Positions 1 through 6,440 are shown, counted from the first letter of the stretch. The stretch: DNA of 6,932 nucleotides from Bacillota bacterium (GCA_023451115.1 JAEXFV010000152.1:1-6932), one strand, 5' to 3'. Notes: generated by a model not told the origin, from the sequence alone. Program-made: numbers and translations.

Positions 1-822
1 TGAGGATGCACGGAGTACTGGCACGGCAATCCCCAGTGAAACATACTTCGGAGGCTCAAAAGGGAGCTCAACGACAGAGCCATCCCATTTGCTTGATATA
101 AGTCTCTGATTAAAGCTAATGCCCAAACCAGCCGCGACCATATTATAAGTGGAATATCCATCTTTGGTTGAGAGGCAAATATCTGGACTTAGGTTCGCTT
201 CTGCTAACAGGCGATCTTGATCTGTATCATGATTTGGAGATGTCATGATAAACGGTTCATTTTCTAATTCGGATAGTACAAATTTTTCTGCCCCAGCTTT
301 CGGATGATCTTTCGGGAGCCATACAACAAGTTCATCTCTAAAAAGCGGTAGCCAGTCACAATTTGTATCGCTAGATGGCTCTGCACAAAAACAGCAGTCA
401 ACAGAACTCTCATTCAACCATCTGGACATTTCTAGGTTGCCCCCCTCTCTCAAATTCACCTTGATACCGGGGTATAAAGCCATAAACCTGCTTAAAATAT
501 CTGGCATCCAAATGGCAGAAATGCTAAAGTAACTACCTATAGATAGACTTCCCTTGACGAAACCCCGAATATCAGCACTAAGCTGTTCCACATTTTTATG
601 AGCATGGACTATATCTTGGAAAACAGAGAGCATCATTTGCCCATTTTCCGTGAGAACAACACCCTTTTTTGAGCGTACAAACAGAGGAAATCCCATCTCA
701 GCTTCAAGAGAATTTATCATTCGCGTTATTCCAGATTGGGTATAACCTAAAGATTCAGCTGCGGCAGTAAAGCTACCGCAATCAACAGCAGAAAGAAACG
801 CTTCACATTTTACAACATCCAT
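1..822 (-). CDS. LysR-family transcriptional regulator (C-terminus off the left edge)
   Basis: Reading the minus strand from ATG at 822 gives 274 codons with no stop before the window edge. LysR regulators usually run about 300 residues, so roughly 20-35 C-terminal residues are missing. Residues 1-60 are a classic LysR winged helix-turn-helix: FTAAAESLGYTQSGITR at 18-34, then INSLE and G-PLFVR (44-50), and LTENG (57-61). The rest, from about residue 88 (KGSLSIGSY), fits the periplasmic-binding-protein-like effector domain. The start is supported by GGGAGG at 832-837, 9 nt upstream. The gene diverges from an aldolase-family gene across 117 bp, the usual layout for a LysR protein that controls its neighbour and itself. 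The effector is not readable from sequence; a substrate or product of the aldolase is an inference. Three or more cysteines cluster near residues 141-155 (DCCFC, then NCDW), which is mildly unusual. Confidence 0.95.
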   Translation of the reverse strand, partial: MDVVKCEAFLSAVDCGSFTAAAESLGYTQSGITRMINSLEAEMGFPLFVRSKKGVVLTENGQMMLSVFQDIVHAHKNVEQLSADIRGFVKGSLSIGSYFSISAIWMPDILSRFMALYPGIKVNLREGGNLEMSRWLNESSVDCCFCAEPSSDTNCDWLPLFRDELVVWLPKDHPKAGAEKFVLSELENEPFIMTSPNHDTDQDRLLAEANLSPDICLSTKDGYSTYNMVAAGLGISFNQRLISSKWDGSVVELPFEPPKYVSLGIAVPVLRASS

Positions 823-839
823 AGTATAATACCTCCCAT

Positions 840-889
840 TCATGACTTGCATTCATTTTTATCATGATAATTTACCGTTTGTGTCATGA
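840..889. promoter_or_regulatory. Triple TCATGA palindrome array, candidate LysR operator
   Basis: TCATGA occurs at 840-845, 862-867 and 884-889, so the copies are exactly 22 bp apart, about two helical turns. The middle copy extends to a perfect 12-bp palindrome, TTATCATGATAA (859-870). The array spans 50 bp, in the range of the footprint known for LysR tetramers. The centre copy overlaps the candidate -10 of the regulator gene. The right-hand copy overlaps its candidate -35 and touches the candidate -35 of the aldolase gene. Binding by this LysR protein is inferred, and the even-centred palindrome is not a textbook T-N11-A box. Confidence 0.55.
858..887 (-). promoter_or_regulatory. Candidate promoter of the LysR gene
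   Basis: On the minus strand ATGACA (887-882) is a one-mismatch -35, and GATAAA (863-858) is a 4/6 -10 at 18-bp spacing. Transcription would begin near 851, leaving a leader of about 30 nt that includes the GGGAGG ribosome site. Both hexamers overlap TCATGA palindromes, which would allow autorepression. The -10 is weak, so the assignment is tentative. Confidence 0.4.
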
Positions 890-907
890 ATTCCGATATT
901 ATACAAT
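879..907 (+). promoter_or_regulatory. Candidate promoter of the aldolase gene
   Basis: TACAAT (902-907) is a one-mismatch -10. At 17 bp upstream lies TTGTGT (879-884), a poor -35, as expected for an activator-dependent promoter. The third TCATGA begins on the last base of this -35. The predicted leader is about 25 nt and contains AAAGGGAG (925-932), 7 nt before the ATG at 940. Confidence 0.45.
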
Positions 908-939
908 AACAGAAAAAACAAGTCAAAGGGAGAAAAACG

Positions 940-2007
940 ATGGAAACCCTAAATCAAAAGCTATCTTTTGCATCAGATTATATGGAGGGTGCTCATCCAT
1001 CCATTATCCGCAAATTGGAGGAAACAAACAGGATTAGAACACCCGGATATGGCTTAGATGCTTTCTCGGCGTCTGCTAAAGAAAAAATACGCAAAGCCTG
1101 TGACTGTTTGGACGCTGAAATATATTTCATGGTAGGCGGCACACAAACGAATGCGATCGTGATTGATGCTCTACTCAAATCCTATCAAGGAGTAATTGCA
1201 GCGGAAAGTGGACATATCAGCGTTCATGAGGCAGGAGCTATTGAGTTTGGTGGTCATAAAGTCTTGACCATCCCTCACAAGCTGGGGAAAATTAGTAGCA
1301 CAGATATAGAGAGGATAGTTGCCGCCTATCAAAACGATGCAAATCGGGAACACATGGTTATGCCGGGAATGGTGTATATCTCCCAGCCGACAGAATATGG
1401 AACCATGTATTCTTTGCATGAGTTGGCGGAAATTAGCCATAGCTGCCGCTCTAATGGACTACCTCTATATGTGGATGGCGCTCGTTTGGCCTATGCGCTT
1501 GCCAGCCCCGATAACGATGTGACACTTGCTGATCTTGCTCGGCTCAGTGATATATTTTATATTGGTGGAACGAAATGCGGGGCTTTGTTTGGCGAAGCGG
1601 TGGTGATACCCCAAAACAGCTTTATTCCACATTTTTTCACTATTATTAAACAACATGGGGCACTATTAGCAAAAGGGCGGCTTCTTGGTCTGCAATTTGA
1701 TGCCCTGTTCACAGATGACTTATATGAACACATCGGAAAATCAGCGATAGAATATGCAGGTATCATACAAAATGCACTGAAACAAGCTAATTTCCGTATG
1801 CGCTTTGAATCACCTACTAATCAGGTTTTCGTGATACTGGAGGATGGCATCAAAGAAACCCTTGAGCTTGATGTTGAAATGGGATTCTGGGAAAAATATG
1901 ATGATCGCCACACTGTTGTCCGTTTTGCCACCAGTTGGGCGACAACGGAGGAGGATGTTCACAAATTATTGGAACTTCTGTCAGAACACCAAGAAAACAC
2001 CAAATGA
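940..2007 (+). CDS. Threonine/allo-threonine aldolase-family PLP enzyme
   Basis: The 355-residue product is a fold-type I PLP enzyme of the threonine aldolase (beta-eliminating lyase) family, cytosolic, with no signal peptide or membrane segment. Visible landmarks are GGTQTNA (66-72, phosphate-binding loop), H92 followed by E97-A-G (matching the ring-stacking histidine region of E. coli LtaE from memory), PTEYGT (150-155), DGAR (179-182, D contacts the pyridine nitrogen), GGTKCG (209-214, K212 the likely Schiff-base lysine) and VRFATSW (327-333, R328 the likely carboxylate ligand). The family reaction splits L-threonine or L-allo-threonine into glycine and acetaldehyde; another beta-hydroxy amino acid is possible. 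The start has AAAGGGAG 7 nt upstream, and the length is normal. It diverges from a LysR gene, its likely regulator. The TGA stop overlaps the ATG of a serine recombinase remnant as ATGA. Confidence 0.93.
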   Translation: METLNQKLSFASDYMEGAHPSIIRKLEETNRIRTPGYGLDAFSASAKEKIRKACDCLDAEIYFMVGGTQTNAIVIDALLKSYQGVIAAESGHISVHEAGAIEFGGHKVLTIPHKLGKISSTDIERIVAAYQNDANREHMVMPGMVYISQPTEYGTMYSLHELAEISHSCRSNGLPLYVDGARLAYALASPDNDVTLADLARLSDIFYIGGTKCGALFGEAVVIPQNSFIPHFFTIIKQHGALLAKGRLLGLQFDALFTDDLYEHIGKSAIEYAGIIQNALKQANFRMRFESPTNQVFVILEDGIKETLELDVEMGFWEKYDDRHTVVRFATSWATTEEDVHKLLELLSEHQENTK

Positions 2008-2624
2008 TTTCGTTAATTTCATATGCAAGACAATCCGTAGACCGCAAGGACAGTGTCAGCATTGAGAGCCAAATTGACTTCTGCAAATATGAGCTGAAAG
2101 GCGGAAACTGTAAGGTATTCAGCGACCCGAAATCCCACGGGCTATGAATACCTGCGCTGTACCAAGCGCTCCAACCACAAGGGCTGTCCAGGGTGTGGCA
2201 CACTCCGCAAGGGCGAGTTTGAGCAGTTCATCTTTACCGCTATGGGCGAGAAGTTCAGAGACTTCAAACTGCTTCACAGCGGCGAGGAAAAGGCTAACCC
2301 GAAAATCACCGCCTTTCAGGTGGAGCTTGCATAGGTAGAAGCCGAAATTGAAAAACTGCTTGTACACTGTCCGGGGCAAACGCAACCTTGCTTGCCTATG
2401 CCAACCGAAAAATCGAAGAATTAGACGAGCGCAGCAAGACACTTACCAAGGCCATTGCCGACCTGTCCGTTGAAACGACTTCTCCCCACCAAATCGAATT
2501 GCTGTCCGGGTACTTGGACGATTGGGAGCACATCAGCTTTGAGGACAAACGAAAAGCCGCCGATGGGCTGATTTCATCAATCAGCGCCACCAGCGACTGT
2601 GTGAAGATAGAGTGGAAAATATAA
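2004..2624 (+). pseudogene. Decayed large serine recombinase (mobile-element remnant)
   Basis: Three reading-frame pieces belong to one large serine recombinase. Piece 1 (2004 to about 2129) encodes the N-terminus of the catalytic domain, with YARQSVDRKDS and SIESQ; S11 in YARQS is the nucleophile position, and it continues to KVFSD. Piece 2 (about 2128-2331, another frame) begins NPTGYEYLRC and carries the end of a zinc ribbon (C, then CPGC) and EFEQFI. It stops at TAG 2332-2334, where CAG (Gln) is the likely ancestor. Piece 3 (about 2364-2624) resumes the first frame with LSGANATLLAYANRKIEEL and a charged coiled-coil-like tail ending KIEWKI. The switch near 2362 is explained by one lost base. 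Most of the catalytic domain and all of the central DNA-binding domain are deleted between pieces 1 and 2. Intact relatives run roughly 450-550 residues. No ribosome site precedes the ATG, and no function is expected. Confidence 0.9.
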
Positions 2625-2756
2625 CTTTCCGCTCTGTTAGATGAACTTGCTTTTTTATACCGCTTGTAGCCTCTTGTACACTGTTCTTACAGACAGGATA
2701 TAACACAATATGCAAAAAAATTATGTATGCCGATAAAAACAATGGCTTTTCGTGGT

Positions 2757-2785
2757 TTGCAATGGACGGAACTTGTGTGTATACT
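2757..2785 (+). promoter_or_regulatory. Promoter of azlCD
   Basis: TTGCAA (2757-2762) and TATACT (2780-2785) are separated by exactly 17 bp, a good sigma-A-type promoter. Transcription would begin near 2792, giving a leader of about 30 nt to the ATG at 2822. This promoter lies inside the upstream extension of the azlC reading frame (which opens at 2723), so the longer start is unlikely. No operator is obvious. Confidence 0.7.
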
Positions 2786-2821
2786 GATTTTCGTATCATA
2801 TGGGAGAAGTTGGAGGAAACC

Positions 2822-3562
2822 ATGCAAAGCAAACAAAAAGCGGGCGCTGCTTTGGCGGCGGCTTTTCCACACACAATACCAATTTTGGCCAGTTTTCTAT
2901 TTTTGGGCATGACCTATGGGGTGCTGATGCAGGCCAAAGGATATGGGGCGGTTTGGTCATTGCTGATGAGCCTGGTGGTATTTGCGGGCGGCATTCAGTT
3001 TGCGGCAATTGGCTTGCTCAGCGGCCCGTTTCATCCGTTGCAGGCATTGTTGCTCAGCTTGGTGGTAAACGCCCGGCACCTGTTTTATGGGATCTCCCTG
3101 TTGAAAAAGTATAAAGGCATTGGGAAAAGCAAGCCCTTTTTGATTTATACCATGTGTGATGAAACCTTTTCCGTAGTAAGCAGCGTTACGCCTGCACCGG
3201 ATGTGGACCGGGCTTGGTTTTATTTTTGGATATGCCTGCTCAATTATTTTTATTGGGTGTGCAGCTCCTTTTTAGGCGGAATTTTGGGCAGCTTAATTTC
3301 TCTGGATATTAAGGGGCTTGATTTTGCATTAACCGCCTTGTTTGTGGTGCTCTTTTTAGAGCAATGGAAGGAGAAAAGCAACCGTATACCGGCGCTGATC
3401 GGGCTGGCCTGTTCTGGAGGATTTTTGGTGCTGCTGGGGCCGGATCATTTCATTATCCCGGCAATGGGGGCAATGCAGGCCGCATTAACGTTGGCCAGAG
3501 GTAAGCTGGAGGGCATAGAGGATAAAAACGCCCCGGTAACGCCGCAAAAGGGGGAAGAATAG
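2822..3562 (+). CDS. azlC: AzlC, large subunit of an AzlCD branched-chain amino-acid exporter
   Basis: The 246-residue polytopic membrane protein carries the AzlC signatures FAGGIQFAAIG (54-64), VVNARHLFYG (81-90) and CDETFSV (112-118), followed by the FLEQWK loop (178-183). Hydrophobic segments lie at about 18-36, 44-66, 73-92, 131-158, 166-181 and 189-222, and the tail is charged. In Bacillus subtilis AzlC and AzlD together give 4-azaleucine resistance, and the family is taken to export branched-chain amino acids; the substrate here is inferred. The start at 2822 is chosen for GGAGG at 2812-2816, 5 nt upstream, and because an upstream in-frame ATG (2723) precedes the promoter. The gene is followed after 1 nt by azlD, so the pair is one operon. 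Unlike the B. subtilis locus, no Lrp-type azlB is adjacent. Confidence 0.93.
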   Translation: MQSKQKAGAALAAAFPHTIPILASFLFLGMTYGVLMQAKGYGAVWSLLMSLVVFAGGIQFAAIGLLSGPFHPLQALLLSLVVNARHLFYGISLLKKYKGIGKSKPFLIYTMCDETFSVVSSVTPAPDVDRAWFYFWICLLNYFYWVCSSFLGGILGSLISLDIKGLDFALTALFVVLFLEQWKEKSNRIPALIGLACSGGFLVLLGPDHFIIPAMGAMQAALTLARGKLEGIEDKNAPVTPQKGEE

Positions 3563-3563
3563 C

Positions 3564-3902
3564 ATGGCTCTTACACCAGTACAAACCCTGGTCACTATGA
3601 TAGCATTGGCCTTAGGGGTAATCATCAACCGATTTTTGCCCTTCGTTCTGTTTCCGGATCATAAGCAGCCTCCCAAATATGTGGCTTATTTAGGCAATGT
3701 GTTGCCCCCTGCCGTAATGGCGTTGCTGGTAGTGTATTGCCTCAAAGGAATTTCATTAAACACTACGCCCTATGGCCTGCCGGAATTGCTGGGAATCGGC
3801 ATGGTTGTTTTGCTGCACCAATGGAAGCACAATACGCTGCTTTCCATTGCAGGGGGTACCATTGGGTATATGCTGCTGGTTAACTTTGTATTTCCGGCAT
3901 AA
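3564..3902 (+). CDS. azlD: AzlD, small subunit of the AzlCD exporter
   Basis: The 112-residue product is a small hydrophobic protein of normal AzlD length. Family features are NRFLPFVLFP (22-31), VAYLGNVLPPAVMALLVVYC (40-59) and LHQWKHNTLLSIAGGT (84-99). Membrane segments are visible at about 6-31, 46-62, 71-84 and 90-110. AzlD partners AzlC, and both are needed for export. The ATG follows AAGGGGGAA (3548-3556) inside the end of azlC. The one-base gap between the genes suggests co-transcription and translational coupling. The stop codon TAA lies directly at the A-run that serves as the U-tract of the terminator for the converging operon. Confidence 0.93.
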   Translation: MALTPVQTLVTMIALALGVIINRFLPFVLFPDHKQPPKYVAYLGNVLPPAVMALLVVYCLKGISLNTTPYGLPELLGIGMVVLLHQWKHNTLLSIAGGTIGYMLLVNFVFPA

Positions 3903-3928
3903 AAAACAGACGCGATCATTCGCGCCTG
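3901..3928 (-). terminator. Rho-independent terminator of the tmk-DUF1294-ybaK operon
   Basis: On the minus strand a hairpin with stem CGCGA/TCGCG and loop ATGA is extended by an outer CAG/CTG stem across one A-C mismatch (3928-3907), then followed by six Ts (3906-3901). It starts 21 nt past the ybaK-like stop. On the plus strand the same hairpin lacks a T-run, so it would stop azlCD transcripts only weakly. Confidence 0.75.
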
Positions 3929-3949
3929 ATAAATGACAGCGGAACCGGT

Positions 3950-4432
3950 TCAGCCTTGTGGCTGTTCCTCCGGGAGTTTGCACACATCAACCCACTGTGC
4001 ACCGGTAATTTCCTGCAGCCTGTCCGGGGTAATCACCACGCAGGAAGCGGGGCTGCCTGCAGCGGGATATACGGTAGGAAACCGGCGCAAGGATACATCC
4101 AAATATACGGGCAACGGCGTGGCCAGCGCAAAGGGGCATACGCCGCCCACCGGATGGCCGGTAAAGCGCAGGGCATCCTCTGCGCAGAGCATTTTTGCTT
4201 TGCAGCCGAATTGGTCTCTATATTTCCGGTTATCAATGCGGGCATCCCCGGCAGCCAAAATCAGGATGGCGGAATCTCCCATGGAAAAGGAAAGCGTTTT
4301 GGCGATCAGCTGCCCGGGAACACCCAAAGCATGCGCTGCCAACTCTACCGTTGCGCTGGACTCGTCAAACTCTCTGATTTCCTCCGGAATTCCGTGCGCC
4401 TTAAAATATTCCCGTACTTCAAAAATGCCCAT
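3950..4432 (-). CDS. YbaK/EbsC-family aminoacyl-tRNA deacylase-like protein
   Basis: The 160-residue protein has the YbaK/ProRS-editing-like fold signature: AKTLSF (44-49, with the conserved Lys at 45), a central LILAAGD strand, GHPVGGVCPFA (92-102) and YLDVSL near residue 112. Family members hydrolyse mischarged tRNAs such as Cys-tRNA(Pro); the substrate here is inferred only at family level. The start is ATG 4432, because GGAGG (4442-4438) sits 5 nt ahead of it. A TTG four codons upstream lies on that same GGAGG and so cannot use it. The upstream stop TAG is one base away, which suggests translational coupling. It is the last gene of the operon, with a terminator just downstream. The length fits the usual 150-165 residues. 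Confidence 0.9.
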   Translation of the reverse strand: MGIFEVREYFKAHGIPEEIREFDESSATVELAAHALGVPGQLIAKTLSFSMGDSAILILAAGDARIDNRKYRDQFGCKAKMLCAEDALRFTGHPVGGVCPFALATPLPVYLDVSLRRFPTVYPAAGSPASCVVITPDRLQEITGAQWVDVCKLPEEQPQG

Positions 4433-4433
4433 A

Positions 4434-4745
4434 CTATCCTCCAAATACAGCCTTTACCGCTTCCCAGAACCCAGGCACCATCCAGAAGAGCAGAATGGTT
4501 TCTCCCAGGGCTACAGCGGGTACACCCAGCCGGGTTTCCGGCTTATAAAGCCCTCGTTTTGCCAGAAAAAACCCCAGCATTACACCAATGCCGCCCAATA
4601 AAAATGCAATGCCCAGCAACAGGTTTTCCGGAATTCGCACCGTTTTCTTTGTGGAGGCGGCAAGAATACGGTCCAATACGGTGAGGAGGAACCCCAGCCC
4701 TGTCATTCCAACCATTCCATAAGCTAAAATGGAAGCTAACGTCAT
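4434..4745 (-). CDS. DUF1294-like small membrane protein
   Basis: The 103-residue protein has three hydrophobic segments at about 4-24, 41-62 and 73-91. The stretch RIPENLLLGIAFLLGGIGVM (37-56), preceded by a D25 after the first membrane helix and followed by RLGVP (72-76), matches the layout of DUF1294 proteins (RIPE, LL, GG, then a G-x-P segment). The HKT motif typical of that family is missing, so this is a divergent member. Function is unknown. The start is ATG 4745 rather than an in-frame upstream start, because AAGGAGGG (4759-4752) is 6 nt ahead and a longer form would run into the preceding gene. It sits 25 nt after the kinase-like gene and 1 nt before the ybaK-like gene, in the same operon. 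Confidence 0.72.
   Translation of the reverse strand: MTLASILAYGMVGMTGLGFLLTVLDRILAASTKKTVRIPENLLLGIAFLLGGIGVMLGFFLAKRGLYKPETRLGVPAVALGETILLFWMVPGFWEAVKAVFGG
4438..4442 (-). promoter_or_regulatory. Ribosome-binding site that fixes the ybaK-like start
   Basis: GGAGG on the minus strand overlaps the last codons of the DUF1294-like gene and sits 5 nt before ATG 4432. It makes the upstream TTG start (4444) unlikely, since that codon overlaps the site itself. Confidence 0.75.
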
Positions 4746-4770
4746 ACAAAGCCCTCCTTTTGCGGATTTT

Positions 4771-5445
4771 TTATAAAATGCCGGAATGCAACAGCGCATC
4801 CTCTACCAGCATAGCGATTTCTGCTTCTGAACGGAGCCGGTTATCCTCCATACATGGAACAACAAATACATTATCCAACAGGGTAGCATACTCCAAATAT
4901 TTTGCGCGGGCACGCAGCTGCAAACTGACCTGGGCTTCATACACATCCCTGTCGTTGCCAACATAGTCCCGATAACCCTTTCGCACCACATTGCGGCCGG
5001 CATCAGCTACATCTACATCCAAATAAATATGAGCGTCCGCTACCGGGATGCCAAAGTGGCCATATTCCAAATCCATCACAAAATCCAAAAGATCCGGCTG
5101 ATCCAAATCCCGGTCACGAATGCTTTGGTATACTGCATTGGATAGCACATAGCGGTTGATCAGCAACACGTCTGTCTGGCCGTCCTGATAACCTTGAAAC
5201 GCCTCGAAACGGTCCAATGCAAACCAAAGGGCCATGCTCTTGCCGTCTACTGTATCCGCGCTTACGCCTTCCGCCCCGGTCAACAGCTTGCCCACTTCCC
5301 GACCGAAAAAACTGCTGTATACGGGGAAAGAAATGGTATCCACCCGCATACCCCGGCGGATCAAAGCACGTTCAAGGTGATACATCTGCACAGTTTTTCC
5401 GCTGCCGTCAATCCCCTCAAAAGCGATCACCGTGGTATTTCCCAT
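4771..5445 (-). CDS. tmk: Thymidylate kinase-like P-loop NMP kinase
   Basis: The 224-residue protein carries EGIDGSGKT (10-18, Walker A), LDRFE (77-81), a substrate-loop motif INRYVLSNAVYQ (96-107) and DLEYGHFGIP (125-134), then HIYLDV (139-144) and a charged LID-like region (about 151-183). These fit the dTMP kinase family, especially a clostridial subgroup with an FEY-x-x-LG-P loop. That family phosphorylates dTMP to dTDP in the cytosol. One oddity is N97 in place of the Asp of the usual DRY. The first half of the LID is Arg-rich, but by eye it does not give a clean canonical pattern, so the substrate may differ from dTMP. AGGAGGAG (5460-5453) is about 7 nt before the ATG. It is the first gene of the minus-strand operon, with a clear promoter just upstream. 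Many Firmicutes carry a separate tmk near holB, so this may be a second copy. Confidence 0.85.
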   Translation of the reverse strand: MGNTTVIAFEGIDGSGKTVQMYHLERALIRRGMRVDTISFPVYSSFFGREVGKLLTGAEGVSADTVDGKSMALWFALDRFEAFQGYQDGQTDVLLINRYVLSNAVYQSIRDRDLDQPDLLDFVMDLEYGHFGIPVADAHIYLDVDVADAGRNVVRKGYRDYVGNDRDVYEAQVSLQLRARAKYLEYATLLDNVFVVPCMEDNRLRSEAEIAMLVEDALLHSGIL

Positions 5446-5482
5446 TGTGGCTCTCCTCCTTTTTTACATCCATAACAGCCCT

Positions 5483-5512
5483 ATCATATCATAATCTTTA
5501 TATAGGCTGCAA
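5483..5512 (-). promoter_or_regulatory. Promoter of the tmk-like operon
   Basis: On the minus strand TTGCAG (5512-5507) is 18 bp from TATGAT (5488-5483). Transcription would begin near 5476, giving a leader of about 30 nt. The promoter lies in the 86-nt gap after the patatin stop, so the operon need not depend on readthrough; no clear terminator separates the two units. Confidence 0.65.
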
Positions 5513-5531
5513 CGTGCTGAAAACAGGATTT

Positions 5532-6440
5532 TTATTCCGCTTTTAAATATCCCATTGCCAGCGGCGCTAAAACGCTCAATGCGTCCTGATACCCCAGAGC
5601 CAGTTTTTCCAGCAGAGCGCCATGGGAAAAGTTCATGGTCCCTGCCCCGTGGACAGGTTCCAGTGGGCGGGAAGGAATGATATGGGTAACAGGCACGCCG
5701 CAGAATTCGTCATAGCCAGGGTGGACGTCATGCCGCAGGTGTATGACCAGGATGCGGTCCAACGGCAATCCCTTCATAGGCGCAATGGGGGTAACATCCC
5801 CATTGGGGACCGGATAGGCAGGGTTGTTCACGCCGCCATCGGCATATAGCCTCCCCCCCAGGGAAACCGGCTGGAACAAATAAGGAATAGCGGCGGATGC
5901 CAGAACGGCGTCGATGATTTCTTCATCGGATAAGGCGTTTAGATGAAAATAAACCGGCTTTAACGCTTCCACATCATAAGCGCAGGCATAAAGCGCCATG
6001 CCACTGTGGCGAATTCTTTGAAAATCTACCGTTTTCCACAATAGGGAGCGTAACCCTGCCTGGGTAAAGGGGGAAACATTGCTACGGGAAAGCTCCAATA
6101 ACAGCGAAGGCAACGCCTCAATTTCCAACGTATCCGGCGAGATATGGCGCATCACTTCCCGCAGTTGCCCACGCTCCATTTTATCAGAAGGGGAAAGGAT
6201 ATTTCTTAGCCCGATTTTGGACCAAAGGGTTTGCGCCAACTCCACATCCTGCATGGCGAAAATCAAAGTGTTTAAAGCGCCCACAGAGGTTCCGGAAACG
6301 GCCTTGACTTTATCTGCGAAATCCAAGGCATATAACGCCCGGAAAACCCCCGCTTCATATGCGCCCTTTGCGCCTCCGCCGGAAAGCACCAGCCCAAAAC
6401 GCTGCCCGTTCCAAAACGGGATTTTTTCCTGGCTTAACAA
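5532..6440 (-). CDS. Patatin-like phospholipase
   Basis: The 302-residue protein is a patatin-type serine hydrolase. The oxyanion loop SGGGAKGAYEAG is at 20-31, the nucleophile elbow GTSVG at 50-54 (S52) and the DGG dyad partner at 201-203 (D201), with ASAAIPYLFQPV (181-192) just before it. The catalytic Ser/Asp pair is complete, so it should act as a lipid acyl hydrolase; the true substrate is unknown. There is no signal peptide or membrane segment, so it is likely cytosolic. The start is TTG 6440, supported by AAAAGGAG (6456-6449) 8 nt upstream; the next in-frame Met is at residue 63, past the nucleophile. It has its own promoter. No secretion, transporter or nucleotidyltransferase gene is adjacent, so nothing ties it to toxin export or anti-phage signalling. 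Confidence 0.93.
   Translation of the reverse strand: MLSQEKIPFWNGQRFGLVLSGGGAKGAYEAGVFRALYALDFADKVKAVSGTSVGALNTLIFAMQDVELAQTLWSKIGLRNILSPSDKMERGQLREVMRHISPDTLEIEALPSLLLELSRSNVSPFTQAGLRSLLWKTVDFQRIRHSGMALYACAYDVEALKPVYFHLNALSDEEIIDAVLASAAIPYLFQPVSLGGRLYADGGVNNPAYPVPNGDVTPIAPMKGLPLDRILVIHLRHDVHPGYDEFCGVPVTHIIPSRPLEPVHGAGTMNFSHGALLEKLALGYQDALSVLAPLAMGYLKAE

Noticed and set aside
2723..2821. 33-codon N-terminal extension of AzlC from ATG 2723
   Set aside because: The extension contains the predicted promoter, is not hydrophobic or family-like, and has no ribosome site, whereas ATG 2822 has GGAGG 5 nt upstream.
940..3902. Aldolase plus AzlCD as one amino-acid production/export system
   Set aside because: The recombinase scar and a separate azlC promoter lie between them, and the aldolase product (glycine) is not a known AzlCD substrate.
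3942..3951. 10-bp palindrome GAACCGGTTC at the end of the ybaK-like gene
   Set aside because: A single short palindrome overlapping a stop codon, without a loop, a T-run or a second copy; the true terminator is just beyond it.
3933..4684. Long plus-strand frames of 222 and 242 codons across the ybaK-like and DUF1294-like genes
   Set aside because: They are antisense to two genes with clear family motifs and good ribosome sites, and their translations are low-complexity and family-less.
5532..6440. Patatin phospholipase as an anti-phage (CBASS-type) effector
   Set aside because: CBASS needs a nucleotidyltransferase gene next to the effector. The neighbours here are a kinase operon and a membrane-anchored protein, and a lone patatin is common in Firmicutes.
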